Shown: in pieces, positions 28,092 through 39,100 of the stretch | Position numbering within the stretch: position 1 is the stretch's first letter | Layout of the letters: the number at the start of each line of letters is the position of its first letter | Notes under the pieces: generated by a model | Databases searched by the model: none | The model's input: only the letters and a program-made list of their open reading frames with translations | Told to the model about the DNA's origin: nothing | Assembly: GCA_946965045.2 (NCBI GenBank) | Contig: OX337240.1 | Span: 2,356,001 to 2,420,000 of the forward strand | Reading direction: 5' to 3' | DNA from: Epithemia pelagica | Taxonomy: Eukaryota > Bacillariophyta > Bacillariophyceae > Surirellales > Surirellaceae | Length of the DNA stretch: 64,000 nucleotides | Position numbers and translations under genes: made by a program

Positions 28092-29198
28092 ATGAGGATG
28101 ATGGAAGGTGCTTTGACTCCAACGACCATGATTGCGACCCGAATGAGTCGTCCGTTGTGCCGTCATTTCTCTTCTGTAGGCTCGAAACAGTGCTTCTGGA
28201 ACGAGCCTCCGGTCTGCCGCCGCCGCCACCGACCGCGACAGCCTCGACGACGAGGCGTCGTTGGTTGGGTACTGGTGTTGTTCCTCCATGTGTTGGGTGG
28301 TTCGCTGCGTGTCGCGGACGGACAAGGTACGTCGCAACAGAATGGAGGATCGTGCTTGGCCATGGCGGGGAAAGATTGCGTCGCCTTGATTATGGATGCT
28401 CGATTTGGCAGTAACACTGGATTGGTCAATGTGCAAAACCGTCCCTGTCTCGTGATTGGTGGTAGTGCTGGCAGTGGTGCTGATGCACCACAACTTCCCA
28501 TGGTCATGGCCTTGCAAGGTTTGCAAGCCGATGTCTTGACGGTGGAGCAACAAATTTCCCAGACACTGCGTCGTCAACACCACGAACAGAGTCAAGTGGC
28601 CATTCCGCAACAACAACCACAACCACAACGACACCCAACACTGACTGTCTCTCCCCGAGCCTTGGCATCCTATACCAGTCACGTCTTGTATCAACGAAAA
28701 CGAGCCCCGTATTATGTCGAACCCTTGATTGTCGGATTGGAAGCACGACAAGTATTCGAAGAAGAAGCAGCAGCAGCAGAAGAAGCACCAGATTCGTCCA
28801 CCACATCTTCCACGCGGCAAGAACCACGAATCGCCAAAACTGTCTATCGCCCCTATATTTGCAGCATGGATCTCCTAGGCTCCATGCAAGAACAACCCAC
28901 ACGTCCACCGTCCTGGACGGTCGACGAATCCAACCACCACAACGATCAAAAGGACGACAATCCAGAACATGTGGCCACCTTTTGTGGCATGGGTGCCGCC
29001 GTTTCGTCCTTGTATGGGACGGCGCAAGCCATTTGGAAACCCAACATGACAGAGTCGGAATTGAAACGGGCCATTGTCACGGCCTTTGCATCGGCCCTCG
29101 AACGCGATTGCTTGTCCGGCTATGGGGCCCGCTTGTATGTGCTCACCGCCACACACGGTGTCACCGTCTATCATGTCGTCAATGGACGCAACGATTGA
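28092..29198 (+). CDS. 20S proteasome beta-3-like protein with N-terminal membrane segment
   Basis: 368 residues from the ATG at 28092. The C-terminal 285 residues follow proteasome subunit beta type 3. NGGSCLAMAGKDCVALIMDA is like the beta-3 start. LYQKRxxPYYVEPLIVGL-like, YRPYICSMDLLGS, FCGMGAAVSSLYG and ERDCLSGYGARLYVL follow. Beta-3 is a non-catalytic structural ring subunit. Unusual here are an Arg-rich extension followed by GWVLVLFLHVLGG at about residues 58-70, which looks like a signal anchor, and a Gln-rich insert (QQQPQPQ) plus an Ala/Glu-rich insert. Canonical beta-3 is about 205 residues, without these. It may be a divergent paralogue sent to the secretory route or plastid-surrounding compartments, or the extension may be a mis-called 5' region. 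The usual cytosolic beta-3 gene is not in this window. Confidence 0.7.
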   Translation: MRMMEGALTPTTMIATRMSRPLCRHFSSVGSKQCFWNEPPVCRRRHRPRQPRRRGVVGWVLVLFLHVLGGSLRVADGQGTSQQNGGSCLAMAGKDCVALIMDARFGSNTGLVNVQNRPCLVIGGSAGSGADAPQLPMVMALQGLQADVLTVEQQISQTLRRQHHEQSQVAIPQQQPQPQRHPTLTVSPRALASYTSHVLYQRKRAPYYVEPLIVGLEARQVFEEEAAAAEEAPDSSTTSSTRQEPRIAKTVYRPYICSMDLLGSMQEQPTRPPSWTVDESNHHNDQKDDNPEHVATFCGMGAAVSSLYGTAQAIWKPNMTESELKRAIVTAFASALERDCLSGYGARLYVLTATHGVTVYHVVNGRND

Positions 29199-29648
29199 GC
29201 GAGAGAGAGAGAGACTATATACGGATATATAGATGGAGAGTAGTAGGATCCAGTTCCCACGCTATATGGGACAGACCCAACCAACCAACTACCCCAAGCC
29301 AAACTGCATCCGTCAGAGGTGTGTGTGTATATATATGTGGGAGAGACACTGTACGTCTGGTGGACGGTCCGCAACCAGGAACATGACGACACTCCGGAAC
29401 AGAATGCAACGATACGACGGTCTCGATGAGGAGGAGTCATTCTTTTGCCAATGACACCACCATGGTGGTGTGGCTGCTCCTTTTGTCGTTGCTGTTCTGG
29501 ATCATGGAGGAGGACGACGAACGTGTAGAGCTTTCATGGAACGCAAAAAGCACGAAACAATGTGAAAACTCATGATTCGCGGCAGTGAGGAGCAAGCATA
29601 TGGAAACCACTCGATACTGGGATTCGTACCAAGGAGACTAATACGACG

Positions 29649-30056
29649 ATGGCAGGAACGACGAGGAGACGAGAAATCCTCCATCGCCATAGACTGACCA
29701 CAGTTCGCCAGTACCAACCACAACCACAAATCTCGTCGGATTGTGGCACTGCACGGTAGGAGGGGCCATTCCAAACGACGACAGTGTCCCACATCAAAAC
29801 CACTGGATCTACCGCAGACCAAACCTCGATTCCATCTCTCACTCCAAGACAACGAATCTCTCTTTCCTCAACGTTGTCGGCATCTTTGTCGTTGGATCAT
29901 CCTCTGTCAATTCATCCGGATGGTTCGGCGTTGGAAACGATTGACGAGGAACCATCATCTGTTCGTCTTCTCAGAATGTCACTGGGACGGTTGGACAGCA
30001 AACCATCTGATCTCAAAACGACAAAATCACTCAACACAACGCAAACCTCTGGATAA
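29649..30056 (+). other. Unassigned frame with one in-frame TAG
   Basis: Starting with MAGTTRRREILHRHRL at 29649, the frame runs to TAG at 29757-29759. It then continues, with Ser/Thr-rich codon use, through SLTPRQRISLSSTLSAS to a stop at 30054. GTAGGAG at the TAG resembles a splice donor, but no phase-compatible acceptor was found. The surrounding spacer 29199-30313 also has a GA run at 29204-29214 and a short frame encoding LLLLSLLFWIMEEDDE at about 29465-29575. No confident gene. Confidence 0.25.
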
Positions 30057-30313
30057 TTCATGTTTTTGTTTTTTATCTTTTCGGAAAAGTCGTTCTGCCG
30101 TACGCCGTATGACTTGATCTCATTTCTACTACTCCTTCAACAATTCACATGATCACTCAATAGTTAGCAATCCTATGACGAAAACAAGACAACTGTTTGG
30201 AATCAAAATGATTATTATAGTATAGTTCCCCTTTTGCACGACATGGATGCAACGGGTCGCACATTTCCGGATTTATCCTTCCCTGAATCACAAGGGGGCG
30301 TATTGGCCGTGGT

Positions 30314-31482
30314 TCATACCGATTTTGATGTCGACATGGAGACGGATGAGATATCAGCATGTCGGATACCCATTCCTTCCCGAATATGATACGGTTGCTG
30401 CTCACAGAGTCGACGAAAACACCACGAATTCCTATCCATTAGTACTAATGTCGCACAGGTAGGATTTTCCGCTCCACCAATGATGACAACTTTATTAGCA
30501 ACAGTCACCATACTGCAGCCTGTAAGGGGATTTCTGAATGTTGGGAGATTCCACACGCGGTTGCAGTGCGTATCCACGACTTCCCCGATTTTACTGCATC
30601 CCGCCACAATCAGACTGGATCCCACGGCAGCCGCTGTACAAGAATACAGTCGTGCGACGATAAGCGCCAATTTCGAATGAGTGGTCCAAGTAGACGAGAA
30701 GGAAATGCCTTTAGCAACTGTCTCTGCCTTTGTCTTATCATTCTCACAAGTCTGGGCAAATTCCAAATACTCCAACGAGACAAGATTACCGTAGTAGTTA
30801 CGGCCTCCAGCGACAAAGATGCGGTGGCCAATGACTGCACTGGCACAAAATGATCGAGGAACGTTCATTCTTGGTCCTGCAGTGACAGTGTGATTGCTGG
30901 TATCAATAATATCCACCGACGACAAGTTTCCCAACCTGTTGTAGGTGCCACCCATTACCACAATGTATCGATTGTGAACCGCAACAGCACAACATTTTGA
31001 TCGTGGCATGGATAAGCGACAACGCATTGTCACCCAATTGCTCGCACATGTGCTGCTTGATGTCGAAGATGATTGCAGCAAATCAATGGAATCAATTCGT
31101 TCCATACAATCCAAATTTCCTTGAAAGAATCCTCCCATCACATAGACGCCTCCGTTGCACATAACAGCGGCATGTTCACAGCGTCTCATGTTCAAGGGCG
31201 TCCCTTTTCGCCACTGCTTGTTTGAACTTGCTAAATTCAATAACAGGACGGAATTGACCTCATCGTCGTGTCCTTGTTGGCGTCCTCCCATAACGACGAC
31301 GGTTTGTCCCTTGTTGTTGTTGTTGTTGTTATTGTCCTTTCGGGATGATCAAGTACGACCGAAGCATGATCCCAACGCGTTCCTCCCTCGAGAGGAGGCC
31401 AGTCCTCGAAATTCCATTCTGCGGTCTCATCCAGAGGGACAAGGCCCGACTGCCATGCTTGTTCTTGCTGTGTTGTGGTCAT
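30314..31482 (-). pseudogene. Kelch-repeat protein with one frameshift
   Basis: From 31291 the frame encodes a run of kelch blades: VYVMGGFFQGNLD, YIVVMGGTYNRLGNLSSVD, IFVAGGRNYYGNLVSLEY and VVIIGGAENP, each with the expected GG and an upstream hydrophobic strand. The first blade begins in another frame, from the ATG at 31482 through RWDHASVVLDHPE. The two frames meet near 31336-31341 (ccttt/cggg), where a one-base change would give ...HPE-KDNNNNNKGQTVVVMGG. With the shift repaired the protein would be a single-domain beta-propeller of about 390 residues. If the shift is real, translation could only begin at MGGRQQG. Kelch propellers bind proteins, often in ubiquitin ligases; nothing indicates a partner here. 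Confidence 0.65.
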
Positions 31483-32443
31483 TGTTCCAAACGTTGATAG
31501 CCGAATTTATGAGGATCAAGACTGTATTGAACGCAAGGTTAGCATGTTTGCGGACTCTGACAAATGGAAATGGATGGATATAACAAGAGATGGGGAAGTC
31601 ACGAGACAAATCGGGACCGTACGCAGTCATGTGTTTCGTTTCAGTTCAACTTAAAATTAGTCGAAAAACCCCCAAAGATATACTCCAACAGCCGGGGGCA
31701 TCCCCCTCGACCCTCGACCAGAATGAGACACTACTCTCGCAAAGTATAGATCACCCCCTTTTACACTTTTCGCCCCGCTTCCGAATGGGTAGAAGGGGGC
31801 CCCGCACTACTGAAGGCAGCGTCGCGATTCGAGATGGATAACCATGACTAGAGGTACACTTCTCCTAGCTATCCGTACCTAGTAGAGGGACCGTCGGGAT
31901 GGATCTGACACGCCGAAACCAAGCAGTCCGGTTGGCGGTTCGTCCCCAAGGAACCTATCCATTTCATGACATGGAATTTCTGGACTGGCCACAAAATCTT
32001 GGACGACCCATTCCAAGTCCTTGTCCCCTTGTCACTGTGCTTGGTTTGGACCGTACACCTCCGCTGGAGACGCACACATACACACACACACACATACAGA
32101 GAGAGAGACAAGTCGTTGTCGTCTTTGGTGATGCTTCCTGGGGGGCAGAGTTAGTTCCATTCTGTGGGGCAGAGTTGGTTCCATTCGGTTCTAAGTTACA
32201 CTCTAGTAGAAAAAGGAGAAGGATATAACCCATGAAATCACTATACACATGAAAGGCAAGCCACAAAAAACTACAACAAGAAACGAGGAGGGAAACCACC
32301 CAGACATGAAACAGGCACAAGGGCAAATTCACTAGGTATCTTGTTGCTGTTGTTGTCGTTGTAGTGGTGGTTGCTCGAGATCCCGCAGCTCGAGAAAAAA
32401 AAAAAGAAATGGCTCTCTGTACCACAAACCAATCGTGTTGTTC
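31483..32443. other. Spacer with CA repeat and 23-bp tandem, no confident gene
   Basis: Contains a CA run at about 32073-32096 and two copies of ggggcagagtt(a/g)gttccatt around 32141-32185. A plus-strand frame at 31899-32228 is open but crosses both repeats and has no recognisable domain. Confidence 0.45.
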
Positions 32444-33448
32444 TTATCCAGCCTCGTTGTCCTCCAAGGGACGATAGTCGTTGGAGGAGGACTCCTCCTC
32501 CTCCTCCTTCATTGTCCCACGAGCACTTGTGGTTGTTGATGTGGTGGTGGTGGTTGGATTCGCAACAGCGAGTACCGGAGAGGAATCATTGACCATTGTA
32601 TTCCTTGCATCATTCTTGTTGTGTTTGTTGTTGTTGTTGGCGTTGATTGGAATTGTGGGAGGTTTGGATCCTACGAATAAAGTACTCGAGGAGGACGCAG
32701 GTTCGCCTGGCTCCTTGGTAGGCACTTCGTTCTGCTTGTCCTCCTGGCAGGACCGTTTTTGGTTGGACGACCACAGGGTGGTGGTGGTTGGTTGTTCCAT
32801 GGTAGAGGGCAGCAAGGACGACGATGATGACGATGATGTTGACGCTGTGCCATGACTCAATCGTTGCAAGCTGTGGACATAGTCTTGCATCCAGGCCAAG
32901 AGGGCGGCCATGCCCGCCACACTCAAGAAGATGAAATTGACCCGGCGCACCGTATGCAAACAACACGACAACTCTTCGATTGAGTCGTTGTCGTCGTTGC
33001 TGTTCGCCGCATGAACCAAGACAATGGCCTGCACACTGGGTGCCGCCACCACCAGGGCACACGTTGCCGTGGAATGACCCAACCAGGCCACGGCCGTGAC
33101 CCACAAGGTGAGCATGCCACCCCACAATTGTGTCACGAGATGCATCCAGAGTTGCAGGGAACTGTCCGTTTTGTTGTTGTTCTGGTCGTTGTCGTTGTTG
33201 TCGTTGGGATGGTACAGAGCCTGACATCCACACACACCGTCATCCTCCTCCTCCTGGAAGAGCGTCCATCCACCAAAGACCCACGAGGGTGCCACCAACA
33301 GGGAGAATCCCAACAAGCCTCCGGCAATCAAGATGCCATCGAAACAAAGAATGGACGCATGCCGTACCCATACAGTCGTTGGTGGTAAAGGTGTTGTGGG
33401 AGGCCGTTGTTGTTGCTGCGGAGGAGAAACGAGTCGTTCCAATACCAT
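32444..33448 (-). CDS. Four-transmembrane protein, copy 2
   Basis: 334 residues. Four hydrophobic segments: ILCFDGILIAGGLLGFSLLV; LWGGMLTLWVTAVAWL; CALVVAAPSVQAIVLVHA; and NFIFLSVAGMAALLAWM. It shares with copy 1 (19855-20502) the Trp-containing first loop, LGHST before TM3, and DYxxSLxxLS after TM4. The 120-residue Ser/Thr/Gln-rich cytosolic tail is much longer than in copy 1. Sequence identity outside the landmarks is low, so duplication is old. Membrane location is clear; function unknown. Confidence 0.6.
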   Translation of the reverse strand: MVLERLVSPPQQQQRPPTTPLPPTTVWVRHASILCFDGILIAGGLLGFSLLVAPSWVFGGWTLFQEEEDDGVCGCQALYHPNDNNDNDQNNNKTDSSLQLWMHLVTQLWGGMLTLWVTAVAWLGHSTATCALVVAAPSVQAIVLVHAANSNDDNDSIEELSCCLHTVRRVNFIFLSVAGMAALLAWMQDYVHSLQRLSHGTASTSSSSSSSLLPSTMEQPTTTTLWSSNQKRSCQEDKQNEVPTKEPGEPASSSSTLFVGSKPPTIPINANNNNKHNKNDARNTMVNDSSPVLAVANPTTTTTSTTTSARGTMKEEEEESSSNDYRPLEDNEAG

Positions 33449-34013
33449 ACTGACAACAAGAACGGTCTCTGTGGAACTATATTACGTTGGAACAACACAC
33501 CTCGTCGTCGTCCAGTCACAGTGTCCAACTTGTCGTTGTCGCTTTTCGTTCCAGGATTCGGTTGCCGGTTCGTCCGTGTGTTGTTATACTCCAGCAGCGT
33601 CGTGGATGACAAGAGTTTCCATCTCTCTCCACTCTTTCAGGGAGTTGGAGAAGGCGTTCCTGAGTCCTGATGGCCTTCGGCCTTCCTCGACCAAAAAATG
33701 GGGAGAGGGAGAGGGAGAGGGCCATCGAGCGATTGCGTGCGACTGCGCCAGGATTTCCCTCCACCAGGAAAGAGCGCACGCCCGACATGAGCTCTAAGTA
33801 TGTGTCACATAAATACCACAAGCCGAGCGAGCCGAGCAAGCCACACTTTTGTTTCCGAAAACAGACACCAAAATTTTGCTGGAATTTGTGGAAGGCCAGC
33901 TTTTCGGAAGAAAAGAGGCAAGCCCCGTCCAAACAATTGATTTGCGAGTGTATGGTCCGTTCTCTCAGATTCCTTGATTTACATATTGAAACACGAAACA
34001 CAGAGTCGTCGAC
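33449..34013. other. Divergent spacer, no gene seen
   Basis: A spacer between the four-TM gene (-) and the Pro/Gln-rich gene (+). It includes a gagagggagaggg purine stretch at 33705-33722. It should contain both promoters. Confidence 0.45.
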
Positions 34014-35147
34014 ATGATGATGCATCCAGTCCTGGCCGTGGCCCAACGAGTCCATGCCTCCAGTCAACCCAAATCGTCCGAGCCACCCACCACCACCACG
34101 TCCACTGTGGCGCCCACAACGACATCGACTTCGCCGTCATCGACGACTCCTTGGAATGTTGCCGGCACCAAGCCGTACCCACCGGATGGTTCCGTGGCGT
34201 CGGCCCACGTGGTAGACCCCACGGCTCCTCCTCCTCCTCCGGCCTTGTTGGCACCCGATTTAATGGTCTTGGCTCAGGGCATGCGCTTGTCGCTCGAGAC
34301 GCAACACGCCTTGGTGGCCTACGATGCCGCCACGCTGGAAGATTTTTGTCTCATGACACAGGCTGATTTTTCCAGCATGGTGGCGACCGATGCCCGATTG
34401 GGACGACCCATTCCACCCCTGCAACAACGCAAACTCAAAATTTTGTTGGCCTGGTGTCACGAATTGTTGCACGAACATGCGCAAGAACAACAACAACAAG
34501 ACTGCATCGATGCGGAGGACAATGACGACGACCAAGAAGAAGGAGAACCGTGTTGGAATACCACCGTCCCCGAAGAAACGGAACAAGTCGAAGTGACAGA
34601 TCAAGAACAAGTCTTGGTCTTGCACGAACCCCCCTTGGCCCTTCCCGCCTCGTCCTTGTCGTCCTCCTCTGCATGCACCCCTCCCTCCGCTCGACCGGCC
34701 GGGTTGGAGCGTCAATCCTCGTTTCGCAACATACCCAAAACGAAGCGCAAGGCACAGGAAAAACTCTCCTCGTGGACCTCTCATGTCACACCTCCTCCCT
34801 CCTTTTGGAATCGCTTGTGGGATCCACTCGGTACCCTGCAAGAAGCCACGCGTCTTCAACACAAGCTATGGAGTCGTCGGCACCAACAAGAGCAAGAGCA
34901 ACAAGAACAACAACGACATTCCCAACAGAACTCAAGCACGACAACTCCTACCCAAGACGAACAAGATGGCAGCATGGACGCTGTGGCGCGTCACGTGTTG
35001 GTCCCCGTCGATTGGCAAGCCAAATTTCGACACGACTTGCCGCATTTGAAACGACAATTGCAACGCGAAGGGGAAACCCAATCCTGGAGCATTGCCAGTG
35101 ATTCCTTCATGACCCTTCGATGGATTCTCTGTGGCTATCAAAGCTAG
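34014..35147 (+). CDS. Unrecognised Thr/Pro/Gln-rich protein with a short helical domain
   Basis: 377 residues. Residues about 95-155 form a compact predicted helical domain, with ALVAYDAATLEDFCLMTQAD then RLGRPIPPLQQRKLKILLAW. It resembles SAM-like helical segments found in several diatom proteins and in some retroelement gag proteins. The flanks are low complexity (Thr/Ser runs at the start, Gln/Glu in the middle, a QEQEQQEQQ stretch near residue 300). No signal peptide or membrane segment. The C-terminus ends in a short hydrophobic TLRWILCGYQS. Codon use and length suggest a real gene; role unknown. Confidence 0.5.
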   Translation: MMMHPVLAVAQRVHASSQPKSSEPPTTTTSTVAPTTTSTSPSSTTPWNVAGTKPYPPDGSVASAHVVDPTAPPPPPALLAPDLMVLAQGMRLSLETQHALVAYDAATLEDFCLMTQADFSSMVATDARLGRPIPPLQQRKLKILLAWCHELLHEHAQEQQQQDCIDAEDNDDDQEEGEPCWNTTVPEETEQVEVTDQEQVLVLHEPPLALPASSLSSSSACTPPSARPAGLERQSSFRNIPKTKRKAQEKLSSWTSHVTPPPSFWNRLWDPLGTLQEATRLQHKLWSRRHQQEQEQQEQQRHSQQNSSTTTPTQDEQDGSMDAVARHVLVPVDWQAKFRHDLPHLKRQLQREGETQSWSIASDSFMTLRWILCGYQS

Positions 35148-36141
35148 TTAGCGAGACTGCATGAATGAATGAATGAATCAAAAAGAGGAACCATCCAGCC
35201 GTCCCCCCTGTCATAGTCCTTGGTTCCGAAACACAACCAAAGAAGAAGAAGCACACACGAGCTACAGTGGTGTGGACCATATGGTGGAACGGAATGAGAC
35301 AATGTCTCTGTACCTGTATTTTGTCATTCGTTGTTGCCCTTGTCGTGATTGGTCTGGTAGGAGGAGGAAAAACGGTCTACCTAGAACCCAATGGGGGTCA
35401 CCGTGCGTACACAAACAGTGGTACATGATTTCTGTTGTTTCGCGGTGATGCCAAGCGAGAGGAATGATCGAAAAAACAAACACAAAGTAACCCGCACGGC
35501 CCCTGACCAGGGTAGGAGTCTTTTGCTAGTCAATGTCACTCGTACTTCTTGCAAATGAAGCTCGGGCCTTTTCTTAGATGTTCCCGTTTGAAGAGAAAGC
35601 GTTCAAATAAAATAACGTCTAACTAACTTTATTGGTTGGGTGATCGATTTCTTGGAGAGTTTATGACCATTCAATTTTTATAGAACTGGATGAGAGAAGT
35701 GATTGGAACGAGACCATTCTCTCTCATGGAGCTTGTGGTTGGATTGGTTAACACGTTGTTGTGGGATGGACGGTTGTTATGTAACATTGCTTTTGGCTGG
35801 ATAATGGGTTGTCGTCGTAGCATTGAGAAAAAGAAGAGTATTGATTGATGAATGGAAGACGCATGTCGTGTTCTTCCCAAAGTTTGGATGAAACTTGTAA
35901 AAATGAAAAGATGATATACATTGTTGTTGTTTGGCACGTCGCTGTGTGGCGCGTCATTTGTGCATATCACGGAACAATGAGAAAGTAAAAGAAGGAGGAG
36001 GAGTGTATGAATAATGGGAGATTGAGAGAGAGAGTGTGTTGTGATTGTTGTTGCATGTTGAACGTTGAACGCTGCATCGAAACCGACCCGCTTTTTTTGG
36101 CTGTGCCCGATGAGACAAAGCGGCACGACGACAAACGTTAG
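35148..36141. other. Convergent spacer, no gene seen
   Basis: It has a tgaa tetranucleotide run at about 35161-35179 directly after the upstream stop codon and AT-rich sequence over 35580-36060. No frame with motifs on either strand. Confidence 0.5.
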
Positions 36142-39100
36142 TTAATTTCGTCTCCGTCCATGCCATTTGCCCTTGCGATGGTTTTGGTTGCCCTTGTTGT
36201 TGTGGTTGGAATGAGTGTCCAGTCGAGCATGGCGACACCACGATGCGGGCATGGCACTGGCCGAGGAGTCGGTTCGATATTCAATGAGACTTTGGAATTC
36301 ATCTTCAGTTACGGTCTGCCGAAGTTTACGAAGGACATAGTCGTTCACGTATCCTGTGTCGCGACAGCGTTGAAAGAATGCGCGAGCATGTGCAAAACGT
36401 GTCAGACCATCGTGTCGGGGAATCAAATTGGCGCAAACTGACAAGAGAATCGTAAAGGTGTAAGAATCGGGCTTCATGTCATCCTGGTTGGATAACCATT
36501 CAAACACACGGAAGGCGATCTGAAGAGCTTGAACTCGATCGTCATCGTGTTTGGAGAAAGCACAGGCATTGCACACCGCATTGGCTGTGTGAACATTGGG
36601 TTTGGCATCCACATCGCCGGTGGCTTCGTATCGGGTAATCATGTTGTTGAGGATTTGGTTCGCTCGCATGGCGGCGCCCTTCTCCCCACTTTTGGCCCAG
36701 GCATCAATCACCGATGTGTGCGTTCGGGTATTGGGCTTGAAATCGGAATAACCATCGCTGTATCGTTTTTCCATAATCGACAGGACATGCTCCGCTCGCG
36801 CTGCAGATCCACGTTCACCCGCCTTGGCCCAGGCGTTGATCAGTGTATTGTACGTGTACGTGTCGGGCTTGACGCCATGGTTTCCGGCACGGTACAGCTC
36901 ATCCATATGATCCAGAATCTGTTCTGCGCGACGAGGTGCAACTCGGTCTCCGGAACGCGCCCAAGCATCCAGGACTGCATTGCTGTGGACAAAAGTAGAA
37001 AAATGGCATTATAAGAAACACGTCCATACAACTTCACATATGATCAACAAAAGCACTTACAATGTGATGGTATCAGGTTTGACATCTTCATTTCCCTGTT
37101 TGTGAAGACGGTCCATCCATTCAAGGATTTCCTCAGCGCGTTCTGCCGCAGCGCGGCCACCTCCGCTTTTGGCCCACTGGAGATAATAAGAAAAGAGCAC
37201 AAATGAGAGACTAGAGAGAAGAGACACCAACCCATAGGATAAAACAATACGTACCGCATCGAGCACAGTGTTGAAGTTGATAGTGGTTGGTTTGACATCG
37301 TCACCACCGCCATTCCGGTGACGATTCACCATGTTTTGGAGAACCCGTTCCGCTCTTGCCGCAGCACCGGCTTCTCCACTTTTCGCTAGGGCGTTAATGA
37401 CGGCGTTGTACGTAAATGTATTTGGTTTCAAATCAGGATCGCCAGCTAGGTGCTTGGCTTCCATTTTGTCCAACAATTGGTCGGCACGGCTCGCAGCACC
37501 GCGATACCCGCTCTTTGCCCATGCATCAATGACCGCCTGACAAAGACAACAGAAGAAACGTATTAGCAACGCGCTGACAGAGGAATCCTTTCGATCCTGT
37601 TGTATTTGTTCAACGTACCGTGTATGTGAATGCATCTGGTTTTAAACTGGGCATCCCGGAGGCATGAAGACGATTCATCGCGACTAACATTTCCTCAGCT
37701 TTTGAGGCAGCATCTGGTTCCTTGCTTTTGGCCCAGCAGTTGATGACGGTATTGAACACGAACGTGTTAGGCATCAAATTGGCATGAGCGACTGGATCGG
37801 ATTGGTACAATTCAATCATGTTGGCAAGCAGGGTATCGGCTCGGGCGGCCGCTCCACTTTCTCCGCACTTGGCAAACGCATCAATCACCGCACCATATGT
37901 CACGACATTTGGCTTTACTTCAGTATCACCCATGAGATGAAGTTGATGCATACTCGAAAGGAGCTTTTCCGCTTCGCTTGCGGCACCCTTTCCACCACTC
38001 TTGGCCCAACAATTGATTACCACATTGCTGTGAAACGACAAAGGCATTAGCCGCGTCATCGCGCACAAATATATACAGAAACAAACACAATACATTCACT
38101 TACAATGTGATGGTATCTGGCTTGACCGACTGGTTTCCTTCTTGGTGCAGTTTGCGCATTTTGTTCAATAGTTCCTGTGCCTTGACAGCAGCTTCAGTTC
38201 CTCCAGCCTTGGCGTAGGCATGGATTACAGTATTGCTGGGAATCACAAATCCATCACACAACTTGTAAGAAGACATACCCACACAAATCCATTAAACAAC
38301 ATTCGCAAAACATGATCTTGAACTTACAAGGTGTACTTGTCAGGCTGAACGCCAAGATCGGCACGAATGTTTTGCATCCAATTGAGAATTTGTTCGGCCC
38401 GTACAGGAGCCACGCGTTCCTTGCTACGAGCCCAGGCATTGATCACTGCGTTGAATATGCCTGTCGTGGGACGCAAATTCTCATCGTGCTTTTGTTGGTA
38501 CAATTCGTTCATTTGCTGCAACAACGATTCTGCACGTTGTGCGGCTGCGCCACCTTCACCGCTGCGAGCCCATGCATCGACTGTATATAACAAGCAAACA
38601 AAACAGACACACCATTGCAAGCAAGAGTGAGCGACCCCTCTAGAAAACAAGAGAACAACCGCATTGGAAATAGGTAACGTACCAGCCATTGTATACATTT
38701 TGTTGGTAACGACGACCCTGGTATTGCCGGCATTGACTTCTTGTTGGGCCCGAAGTAACCACATTTCGACCATGGAGGCCCCTTGAGATGACTTGCTCTT
38801 GGCCCAGGAATTCATGATTGCTGAAATGGGAATGTCGGCCACATCTAGGTCACCAACCGGCGTTTCTTGCATTTTGCGGTTCATGCGCAACAACCATTCG
38901 TGTTTCTTGGATCCAGACTTGCTGTTGGTGGCATTGTTGTTGTTATTGTTGCCACCGCTAGTACTATTGTTTTGGCTACCAAAAGACTGGTTATTTGGAT
39001 TGTTCCATGAATCTTCGTCATCCAGTAACAAGGGATCGCCATTGTCATCCAACACCACATCGTCTTCTTCGTAATCGTAATAGTTGTGTGAGTAGCAAGC

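Noticed and set aside
27948-28820. Minus-strand 290-codon frame over the proteasome-like gene
   Set aside because: Antisense shadow; the plus strand shows clear proteasome homology.
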